A DNA stretch of 64,000 nucleotides from Epiperipatus broadwayi (lineage: Eukaryota > Onychophora > Udeonychophora > Euonychophora > Peripatidae), in NCBI GenBank assembly GCA_028023455.1, contig JAQFVV010012495.1:2011711-2075710 (forward strand), in the 5' to 3' direction. A program made the translations under genes and the position numbers. Below the pieces are notes generated by a model. The model did not search any database and was not told the DNA's origin. It saw only the letters and a program-made list of their open reading frames with translations. Positions 20,235 to 31,559 of the stretch are shown one piece after another; position 1 is the first letter of the stretch, and every line of letters starts with the position of its first letter.

Positions 20235-22270
20235 GAAAATTTCAAATCTGTGTTGAACACAATTAAATGTACATCATCATAAAATGAACAGAAGTTTTCG
20301 ATGTTGGATCATATTGTGTCCAAAAGAAGAACCCACATATTACATTTATTGATTGACTATTTATCTTTTTTAAAACTTTTTTTAAAATAATATGCCTAGA
20401 TTTCATATTTAATCTGGATAATTTAAAAATTGGATCATATATAATTTATAACTTTCAATGAAAATGGAGACTGAATGAGTAAAAAAATTGAATTTTCAGG
20501 GTTTTTTATTAAAGAATTTATTTTTTGCTTTTTTCTTTTATATAAATTGTTATTAAAGTAATTTTCAAAATAAAAATGGGGGGGAGGGTATTTTTAATTT
20601 TACTTAAGAATTATCTAATTATAAATTTATTTAAATGCACATTGATTACATAAGTAATATTCATTAAGGTTGTAGCCTCAAGCATATGTGTATAAAACAC
20701 GATTGTAGAATTCTCAAGAACATCAAAAAATACTCAATTTCTCAAAAATGAAATAAGTTTGAGAGCTCCATATCTCTAGTTTCTAGACATAAGAATAATG
20801 AGAATTAATGATCAAAAATATAATAGGAACATTAATAATTGGCTTAAATAAAGTATTTTATGCTTAATATAAAATACAAAAGATATAACTTATGGAATAT
20901 ATTATAATATTAAGAGAGAGACACAGCTATAATCTCTTTACAAACATATGTTAACAAAATAAATATTCACAAGAGAGAGACAAAGCTACAATATCATGAA
21001 AAAAATACAAAAATAATGACAAGATAAGAATGTACAATAAAAACAAGAGAAAGATAATGCTACCATTTCTTAAATTGTATTACAATAATGAACTGATGTG
21101 TAAAATTGATCATGTATTTATTATTCAGCAAATTTGGCTTAATAAAAGCATGGCCTAAAATAAGCAATAAGAATATACATTATTTTCAATTTATTCAGTG
21201 TAAACATATACAGTCAAATAAATAACTCATGGCAAGGAATAAATAACACTTTAAGAATATAGCATTATAACAGATAAATATTATGTAAACTACCAAACCA
21301 CATAGCTTAAAAGTGATTCTGGAAATATACCAGACAAAATAAAAATAAAAATTATGATAAATTACAATAGCATATTATTAAAATTTAAATAATACCCATT
21401 TTATCAAAAATAAATAAATAAATGTCCATCCTGCATGTTCTACTATTCAACAGGATACAGCCTCTGTAATTACCATTCTGCAAATGTTAACAATTTCTCC
21501 TACTTGTTAAAATACAGCAAACTTAAATTATTGGTACATCATTCAAATATTGCTAATAAGCAATAAATTTCCTGGTGAACATGAGCACAAAGTACATTAA
21601 TGGCCATTCAAATTTTGTGGAGAATATTTCAAATAAAGTGCCAATAATAATGATGAATCTATAACATTTTGTATAAATTTATTACTTTTTATTATCTCTT
21701 TTTAAAAACACATATTGAAGATAATACATGGGGAGTATTTACTCTTTTGGCATAGCACATATAGGTGGTTTTATATTATTAATAATAACAACAAGATAAA
21801 ATTGAGCAGATTTATAATGGAAAAGGTAAGCATATGATAAACTTCAATAAAATTCATAATTCAAGGGCATTTATGTGTCATTCAAATAGGATGTGACTCA
21901 TTCCACTTATTCAGTACAAGCAATAATTTAAGAATAATAGTAATAACTTTGAATAAATATTTTATTAATATTTTAAAATATTATTTTAAAAGCACATACT
22001 AATAAACTTTCAAAGCAATGGAGTAAATCCATATTCTTAATTTTACTAAAATAGGAAATACCATTTCTGATTCTAGTCTGAAGTAGATATTAAACAAAGT
22101 TTTTGCATTATGTAATTTCTATCCTACTGCTACACTAATAATAAGCAGATAGATGTCATTTTAAAATTTAAGTAAGAAATTTATAAAATTTTCATTATCA
22201 TCAGCAGATTTTTTTATCTGGAACCAGATAGTCTATTCATATAAAAGATGAACCATTCCAAAGAAAACCT
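20235..22270. other. non-coding, AT-rich; nothing recognised
   Basis: Aside from a short G run near 20578 and loosely repeated AGAGAGA(G)ACA(A/C)AGCTA motifs at about 20915 and 20972, no structure is supported. Confidence 0.5.
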
Positions 22271-22276
22271 TTTTAA

Positions 22277-22631
<355 letters not shown>

Positions 22632-23884
22632 GCTTTTAAAAAAAACATATGTTATTGAAGAATAATCAAGCATTTTAAAGTTCATGAACAAATTTCTTAT
22701 TCTCAGCATGTCATAAAGTTATGAGCAAAAACATGTCTACACTATTAAGAACTGCTTTAAAATACCAACAATAGTATAAAGTCTTTAGCAATCTTAATAT
22801 TTCAGTACATAAAACATTAAATCAGTAATATTGTGTATTATTAATGAGAAAATAAGAATCACTGAATCATGGAAAAATAGGTGCTTAATAGCTTCTTGAG
22901 TAATGGCAGAATTGCTACAATTATTAACTTTGCTCTTTGGGATTCACTTTAAATGATATTTTAAATTTCTAATTTACTATGTATCACTAAAACAACTAAA
23001 ATATTCTTACAGATAATCACGATTGAATTGTTAAATTTTAATATTGTTTATTAGCATAGCTCTTGCATTTTTTCATTAATGATTTTCATCACAGGAAGAA
23101 TAAAGAAAAGAATATTTTTATTTAAAAAAAGAGAGAGAATGAGAACTCCCATAACAAACCTAGATTTAAGTATAGTGTAAATATATAAAAATATGCATGC
23201 CCTTTTCATTTCTTTTAATTTTTTATTTTATATTTTGTTAATTATTTTTGTTGAATCTTTAAAGAATATAATTTTTAAATTAAATTGCACAGATATATAT
23301 ATATCTAAGTATGCAGAATTTAATGTATAAGAAATTTAAACAGAAATAATCAAAACTTCTTGAAGACATGTATAAATAATAATCATGCATTAATAAATGT
23401 AATGATTAGAATGACCATAAAATGATCACTGGTTTTTAAGCTGCATTTATTGAAGCTTAAATATTGTTCATATGTAGCTTCCAGAAGTTTTGATCTGAAT
23501 TTCACATATATATATATAATGTGTTTGTGTTTAATATTCAATTCAATTTCCATTATTTACTGTAAAATCTACATCAGAAAATTGCACTATAATTAATATA
23601 CAATATGAATAAGCAAGTATAAATATCAAATTATGAATATGTTTATATGTCATATCTCCTTGTAAAACATATATCACATTTTTTAAAGTCTAATACAAAA
23701 ATATTTTTATTTATAAAACCTTGATTATAAGTGTTAGTCAAATGAAACAAAGGTGAAAATTTTAATGTATTACAGTGACAAATCTTAATATAAAATAAAT
23801 TAAATGTGCATGTTTTATGTTTAAAGTTTTGTTTCTTAAAATAATGTTCTAAGGGCAAGTTTATATAAGAATTTAACTTCTCTG

Positions 23885-24640
23885 ATCTTTCTTCTAACAG
23901 ATAGGGATAAATAATAGACTAACTGAAATATGATATCTGTTTAGGTACTTGGATTCCAAATAAGAGATCCATATTCCAAAATAGGCAGAACCAAAGAGAG
24001 AAACAATTTATTTATGCTTTATAGAGTTAGTAAATTGTCTATCACATCTTAAAATCACACCCATAATTTTAAAAGCTTTATTTACCATAGTTTCAAAGTA
24101 ATGATGAAATGAATCACGCTAGCAAAAATAATGCCAATGTCTTTCTGGACATTAACGAAACTTATTTCATGGTTTTCAATACAACAAGGGCGATTTAAGA
24201 TTTCAGATTTTTTGAAAAAGAAACAGTTGAACATGTATCCATATTAATATTCATCTTATTATTTTTACATCATTTCATAAAATTGTTAATATCTTTTTGT
24301 AAAAGTATGCAGTTAATAATTGAGTTAATATTCCTAAAAAAATTTTACAATCATCTGCATAACACAAAAGTTGTGGAAATTCTAAATTTTCTCCTAAATC
24401 ATATAAATAATGTTAAATAATAATGGTGCAAGGATGCTGTCTTGAGATACTCCTAGATGGCAACATTTTGGATTGTTAATGTAGCATTTATTACAATCAA
24501 TAATTGTCAGTAACTTTTCAAACGCTTGAAACGAAATAGCATAAAAATCACGGTTAAAGTGCTTACAGTTTCTGGATTAATAGAAAATAATATTGTTATT
24601 AGTTCTAAAAGATCATGTGATACTAGAGCACCCTAATGAC
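23885..24640 (-). pseudogene. old LINE reverse-transcriptase relic, Jockey/CR1-like
   Basis: Read on the minus strand in several frames: HLGVSQDSILAPLLFNI (the GVPQGSILGPLLF motif), then EFPQLLCYADDCKIF (the catalytic YADD box), NVQKDIGIIF, VNKAFKIMGVILR, and LVLPILEYGSLIWNPST (the thumb-region PILEYxSxxWxP motif). Many stops and shifts show long decay. The order and motifs fit the CR1/Jockey/I groups better than L1. Endonuclease and ORF1 parts are not seen. Confidence 0.7.
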
Positions 24641-24720
24641 AGTTGAATGCAAATTTCATTCAATTGATTAAATTAACATTTTTTAGACAACTCAGATAAG
24701 AATTGATTCTGAAATTTTTA

Positions 24721-24757
24721 ATGCTTAATCAGTCACTCTACCATTGAGTTAAACCAA
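24721..24757 (-). other. tRNA 5'-half-like fragment
   Basis: The minus strand reads GGTTTAACTCAATGGTAGAG followed by TGACTGATTAAGCAT, resembling a D-arm and A box. No matching 3' half or B box follows, so it is at most a fragment. Confidence 0.2.
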
Positions 24758-25679
24758 AATAATCATTTTAAAACATTTATAATTGCGGAAATGTAATATT
24801 AACATTACTTTTTAATAAACTAAATAATTAAAAAGTATTTGCTGTTGTTATTGTTTTTCATTTTTTATTAATATCTTTTTAATTTATCATAACTCATGAT
24901 TTTTTAAAAAAAAAAACATTATAAATTAAAACGATATTAATTTTATCGTATTTTATTTTTCAATATATTGTCCAAAATGAATTATTACTAAATAAATGTT
25001 ATTTGTTACAGTTCAAAGGGAAGTGTAACAAAAAAAAAATCAAATTTCTTTTACTGCCTATTTAATAAAAACAAAATATTATTTAGAAAAAATATTTTCT
25101 CTATAAAACAAAAAGCGTCTAAGATGATTATCTTAGAGAAAAACAAGAATTATGAAGTTATAGTTTACTTTGAAATTATTTATTTTAAATATGAGTGTAG
25201 TATTATTTGACATAGTAATAAAATAGCGCCCTCTGGAAACACAGCATGGGCTCTGTTACTTCCAGTAGGTCAAATTTCTTATAAACTCTCAGATAATAAA
25301 ACATTTAATTGATTGATTTTTTTTTAATAATTAATAATTAAAATGCATAATGCCCAGATATAATACATTATTTTGAAAAGAATAAAAATCCATTACGTCA
25401 TTCTAAACAGGAAATACCTGGGTCAAAGTGACGTAAATGTTGCAATAAGTATTTCTCCAAAAATGAATTATATTAGCAGAAAATTAGTGCATCATTGGAT
25501 AATGAATTTTATTTTTAATTTTTTAAAGGGAAAAATGCCAGTAAAATTCATTTAACTCACTGCTATATTTATGTGAGAAAGAAAATATTAATCTACCTCT
25601 ATATTAATCAAACAAAAATCCCCCAAAATTTACAGTGTTATATTTTAAATTATATGTCATTACAGCAAATGGTACTTAC

Positions 25680-25766
25680 ATATTAGATCTGCTCCCTGTG
25701 CTTGCAATGGTAAAATGCTGTATTTTCTATTATTGTCAGGAAGAAGGTGTTTGCAATGGCAGAATG
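25680..25766 (-). CDS. candidate phase 1-1 exon, uncertain
   Basis: Minus strand: acceptor TTTTCATTGTAG, donor GTAAGTACC, 87 bp, one frame open (FCHCKHLLPDNNRKYS, then ILPLQAQGADLI). Phase 1 on both sides, as for the cysteine-rich exon at 17107. Against it, the region is internally repetitive: TGCAATGGNAAAATGCT-like sequence recurs, and 25745-25766 is inverted at 25789-25810. It may be a chance exon in a small repeat. Confidence 0.25.
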
Positions 25767-25810
25767 CTACAATGAAAATCACAAATATGGCATTCTGTCA
25801 TTGCAAACAC
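25745..25810. repeat. 22-bp hairpin stem
   Basis: GGTGTTTGCAATGGCAGAAT(GC) is the reverse complement, with one mismatch, of (GC)ATTCTGTCATTGCAAACACC. The loop is about 22 bases. Confidence 0.7.
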
Positions 25811-26599
25811 CATCCCATCTCACAGGAGAAAGGTATGGCATTCTGCTGTCAGAAAATATGGGTAGCATGTCTAATATATAAGTATCCATCTATTAACACC
25901 AAATGCAGAGTCATATCTACTCAAATTTATTAATATCTTAGAGTAACAAACTCTAATTATAAACTTTAAATGCATTAAGATAAATTAAAGTTTATAATAA
26001 TGCATTGTACCCTAAATAGCATTAAATTTTAGTCAATGTTCTTCTGCATATTTATGTATGATAAACTAAATTGAAATCAACATTACAAAAATTATTACAT
26101 CATTGCATATTATGTAAATTATATTTTATATTTAGTTTAAAGCATGTTAACAATCTATAATAGTATATATGTTACTATAACTGGCAAACAGACCATAAGT
26201 TGGTTATATTATAATACCAATTTTATATAATTAATATTGTTATAGTAGATTTTTAATGATTAACATTAGTCTGTCTGATATCATCTAAGGCTTGAATTAG
26301 TTCTAAATAAAACTTAAGTATTAGATTCAGGGTTTTTCTATTATGTATACATTCCATGGCCAACCATTCTCATACTGGTTAGTAAATGCTTTACTTTATT
26401 CATAACTCCAATGTAAGCCAATAATGACAAATTCTCACACTATTTAGAGAGTGTAAATTCCATGGATTAATAACATTTTTTACTGTCCCTCTATGAAATC
26501 TGTTTGGGAAGTCTTTGTCTTACAATAGAATATTTAAAAGCTATTATATATATATATAGGTATATGTATTAATATATGATGGATTTATAACAAATAAAC

Positions 26600-27041
<442 letters not shown>

Positions 27042-29792
27042 TAAAACAAATATTGCTATAAATTCTACAATTTTCTATATACCAATACGTAATAAATAAC
27101 TGTAAATTCTATTCAAGATAGCAAATGGTTGAAATTAGCATTAGCGTTTATTTATTTATACATCGTTACATTGGAAAATTGTAAAGTTAATCCTGGGGTT
27201 TTTGTTTTGATATTATATGTGTATGTGTTAAAATAAATATTTTTATTGTTAACCAAACTAAAAGATATTCAACAGGTTCATGAAGGTGTAAATAATACAA
27301 ACAAATTATCTAATTAATACACTATAGAGTTTTATATTACGAATGAGAATATTCAAGTGTCCTATATTCATTCATTATTTAACTAAGATAGAGGATATTA
27401 TATAATAATCAAATTATAAATTAAATTATGCCAATACAAAATCCACAAGATTTTAGAAAAACTACATCACTTGTGCTAAGTGCCAATATTTTATATTTTA
27501 ATTAAATATAGGGTGCTTAATTTTTCAGTGGCAAAATTCAGTTGTTTAATTACCTCTACAACGTTTTTAAAATAACATTCTTTACACAAATTATGACAAA
27601 TCTTTAATTACACATAAATAAACTTATATATATATACAAGAAACACCAGTTGCAATTTCGGTGGCAATAAGATAAAAAAAAGCTTGGTTGACACAGTTTC
27701 AATCGATAATATAGAAAAAAAGTCCAATTACTATCCGAAACTCAATTTGCAATTTACTATGAATGTTAAAACTATTCTATACTTCAATAATCGATTCACA
27801 TTTAATAAAATAATAAATAACGTTCTGTGGTTTCATAACATATGTATTCTTAACTCTTAATGTTATTTTATTCAACAATAAAAATCCTTATTGTTTCTTA
27901 CTATAATATTTAATTAAGAATAACAGTCAGTGTTTTAAAACTAAGACTAGCATTTATAAATATAAAGTTGATTAATGATTTATCTCAGGGTTATATAAAA
28001 TAAAATAAATGCGATGATATAAAGTGTGTTTATGCTTTTTACGATACGACAATGTAAAAAGGATTTTATGTATATCATCTTAACCAGTACTTTATCTTTC
28101 AGATAGCATTGATACAATAATGATGTATTTAATCCAGATGTAATTTATGTGTAAGTTAATATCTCAAATATGACTTTGTTTTTATATCTTGAAGATGCTG
28201 TGATGATATTTCTTTAATAACGACAAAAGAGAAATATTAAAAATTAACAATTACTTTATTATCCAGCATAAAATAAATGATAAACCGAATAATAACATAT
28301 AAGAAAATTATAAAAGATGTCTAATAAATATTACTATTTGTTTCCTAAACCTAATTTGAATTTGGGATATGAAAAGTGTGTTATCAAACAGTGTTGTAAT
28401 GATATTAACATTAAATAAGAATAGGTTGTTTATTATTTCAAAATAATCCTCAATTTAAATATTGTAGGATAATAATTATCATCATCATAAAAAATAAATG
28501 TTTTATAATCGTTGTTAATTAGTTTGTTTCACCAACTAATCAATTCTTAATCAATATCACTTAATAATTACTGGAGAAGTTTACAGTCTTTTAAGAAAAG
28601 CAAGTACTAATCATTGCTTAGCATACATATATGATATTTATGACACTGGATTTATTTATTTTGCCTCAAGATCCTTTATTGGATTTAATTTCAGGCTTAA
28701 GCGTTAGGAGTGCCACTATACTAACAAAATTTAACTAGATTATTAGGCTGTTTTGTTACATAATATATAACAGTGAAAAATTAATACTAACACGTAAGAG
28801 TGATGCATAAAATATTCTTTGCAGATCTAATTATCTAATTAAAAACGCTTAACTCCATTTTAACTTTGAGGTTGAACTTAAGAACCCATAAAACATATAA
28901 TAATTGCAATATAGCACAGTTTCATATAAGTTTAATAGTTTCTTATATTTATCCAATATAAGCCTAAGATAAATCGCAATTAATTTTATTCAATATTAAT
29001 CATCATCTGTACATGAAACCAGTAAATATATGAGAAAGTCTTATTACATTAATATAATGTTAACTAACTAAGATAAAACCAATTATGAGAAAATGTGTTA
29101 AATAATCATCCAACGGTTGTGACGATTTAAAATTTATCCCAATGAAATATTGATACTTGCAAAATATTTCAAAGTTCTTGGGAATTTACAAGTACTTCGA
29201 TGAGGTTCACAAATAATTTTACTTTGTAATGGAATCCTTTCTGAACACAATATAAAGATTAATAAATTCCATTTATCATACTTGTTGATTCAAGATAAGT
29301 TACTTTAAACCCATTAAACAGTTTTAAAATTGCTTATTACTTGGATATTTATCATATTTAATGTTTGCTTTGATAACCCACAATTCAAGAGTGGTATTTA
29401 AATATTTAGCTTTTCTAATCCATTATCCATTGAATGTTATTTAAATATTTAGCATTGATAATTCATAATGCAATTCTTTAAGTACTGGATACAAATTCGT
29501 AGTTTATCCCAATTTATCCCATGAAACGTTTTAATTCATTTGAACAGATGCTATAATTTTATCCAAAAGATTAGCGTTCATTACTTCTTTAATTTGAGAT
29601 ATAAAATTGATATTTTCATTTATAGATCTTTAATCCAAGATTTCAGTAATTCTGATAAAGCGAATAGTTTAACATCCATAATAAAATGATTTTCATTAGT
29701 TTTTAATCACAGTTTATTTTTTTAAGTTACAAGTTTATGGATGAATATTGGAGTTGAAAAAATTGTTTAAAGTTTTTCCCTACATAATTAAA

Positions 29793-30040
29793 GATGAGAC
29801 CAGTCACACCATTGAGAGGAATATGCATCCTTTCATGTATTGAAGAAAATAATTATTTTTTTCAATAATTTGAAAATTAACACCAGCTACTTAATTGAAG
29901 TTAATAAATATAATTTTCCAAAGTATATCAGCTATTTACTATTACTTTCAATTAAAAAAATCCAGCGATTTATTGTTAAAGTAGTGAAACAGCATTCCAT
30001 AAATCAATGTGTCCATTTTTCCACTAACAGTTGTCTGTAA
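29793..30040 (+). pseudogene. unknown protein fragment, duplicated gene piece (copy 1)
   Basis: Opens with ATG (MRPVTPLRGICILSCIEEN), hits a frameshift in a T run, then continues with INTSYLIEVNKYNFPKYISY and KIQRFIVKVVKQHSINQCVH before TAA. The copy at 36992 is intact and about 75 percent similar at the protein level by eye. The hydrophobic LPLL..EIQRFIV end faintly recalls a SOCS-box-like C-terminus; this is a weak guess. Confidence 0.4.
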
Positions 30041-30243
30041 TATATGAGATTTATTGATGTAAAGAATTAATGAATTAATTAATGATGGTTTTTTGGTTTA
30101 TATATTGTTGTTCATCTTTCTCTTAGAACAATGAAAAGTCATTTGCCTTGCAAAGGCAACTGCCTAGCTGTTTAGTCTACCACTTATTATGCAGATGATA
30201 AACAAAATGGTTATGAACCTGATTAGGTTCTGAATGCAATGAA

Positions 30244-30442
30244 AAATTATAGAGATTCTCTGGATTTTCTAAACTTCAGCTTTTATATCAGTTATCACAT
30301 GATGTCAGGATTACAGAATATTCTCTATCATGCATTGGGGTTTCTTCATTTGTCCACAAAGTACTGGAAGAATTAATCATGGTTACTGCTGGGCAAAATG
30401 TTAGAGTAAGATTTTTGAACCAAGATGGCAAAACGTTATAAA
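30244..30442 (+). pseudogene. histone-fold-like fragment (copy 1)
   Basis: After a stop, the frame reads RFSGFSKLQLLYQLSHDVRI, TEYSLSCIGVSSFVHKVLEE, LIMVTAGQNVRVRFLNQDGK, TL and a stop at about 30440. The spacing of DxxI(S/T)xx(A/S)xS....SFV...(L/F)E is like the central helices of histone H2B and other histone folds. The duplicate at 37435 preserves the same frame despite its own stops, which supports past coding function. It begins without Met, and the basic tail and C-terminal helix are not visible. Confidence 0.4.
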
Positions 30443-31223
30443 TCCTATTTAAAAACGAAAAAAAATAATAGTAATAATTTCAGTCCTTTTTAATCACTCC
30501 ATATTTCATTTCCAGATTTTAAACTAATGTTACAAACATTTATTTAAAATAAATAAATCATAAAACTATAAAGTTCAATTAATTTTGAATTGGGCTGTTA
30601 ATAAATAATTTCTTGTTTAATAAAAATCAATCTTTGTTAAATAAAAATTAAACACTTAAGCTTCCACATGCATACAAAATATAAATGTATATTTGTTCTA
30701 TCCCTTATTAAAATGTAATATAAATTATAATTGCTTTACTTTAAAATATTTTAATGTTGTAATGTTGGATTTATAATTCTATTTTATAATTCTAGATTTT
30801 AATTATTTGTTTTATGTGGGTAAGCACTTTTTTTAGATTTATCAAATTTGATAACTTCATTCCTTAATAAGAATAATAACAAAATATGAGCATATAAATA
30901 TAGAAGAAGTCTATCAAAAAAAATCTGTGTGGAAAGCCATTCAAACTGCTTTATAAAATTATATATTTCTCATAAACATTAATATGAGAGACTATTAAAC
31001 ATGATAATGATTATATTCTATGCTAGACAGCAATGACAGTGATGAATGTATTTGTTTAACTATAAAAATTAAAACCAATAAAATGTTTTGTTTTAAATTT
31101 ATAATAGCCAATTTACAGTAGTATTCTTCCGTGGGAATTTTTTTTTTTGGCTTGCAATTATATAAACTATAAAAATAACTAAATTACCAACATATTATTC
31201 TAAAGTTATAATTATTATTATGT

Positions 31224-31530
31224 AATATAGGGTATATGAGCACAGACTTTCACACCACCCACCTCTCTCCAATCTATCTAATAACACTGATACACCTAAA
31301 CACATATATGCTGAAAAGATAAATAATCACCAATATACGTATTTCATGCTAAACCAGCAATCATCAGTTGGTCCAGACTATCATCTTTACACACATATAC
31401 AGTATAAGTGCTCAAATATATATTAAGATAGACTATCCTCATAGTTAAATGGACAGGCTTCAATCCACTCCACACTCCAACTCTTCAACCGTCCATCCAA
31501 TTGAAAATCTGATGATGGAATGCTCAAAGG
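31224..31530 (-). mobile_element. family-B hammerhead repeat, truncated copy
   Basis: On the plus strand it runs from GAGCACAGACTTTCACACCA, through GATAAATAATCACCAATATA and ATTAAGATAGACTATCCTCA, to GAAAATCTGATGATGGAATG. The hammerhead sense is minus. It ends inside the unit and joins gag-relic sequence. Confidence 0.75.
31329..31372 (-). ncRNA. hammerhead ribozyme core, family B, intact
   Basis: On the minus strand: stem I ACCAA, CTGATGA (31361-31367 on plus), stem II TGCT-GGTTT-AGCA closed by a U-U pair, GAAA, stem III ATA-CG-TAT (3 bp plus 2-nt loop; with GC it can also be a 4-bp palindrome), cleavage triplet ATA (NUH), stem I partner TTGGT. All invariant core bases match the hammerhead consensus. 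Confidence 0.65.
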
Positions 31531-31559
31531 CATAACAAATTTATCAAGTTGGGACGCTG

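Larger units (their letters stand above)
27700..31120. repeat. direct segmental duplication, copy 1
   Basis: This segment aligns in the same orientation to 35050-38365, with an offset of roughly 7.2-7.35 kb, many substitutions and small indels. Shared landmarks: AAAGTTGATTAATGATTTAT, AACAATTACTTTATTATCCA, ATCCAACGGTTGTGACGATT, TTGGGAATTTACAA, AAAGTATATCAGCTATTTAC, GGCAACTGCCTAGCTGTTTA, and TAATGTTGGATTTATAATTC. It contains the coding fragments listed at 29793 and 30244. Confidence 0.85.

Noticed and set aside
28103-28151. Plus-strand segment with good acceptor CTTTCAG and donor GTAAGTT in duplication copy 1
   Set aside because: All three frames contain stops, and the donor is not conserved in copy 2.
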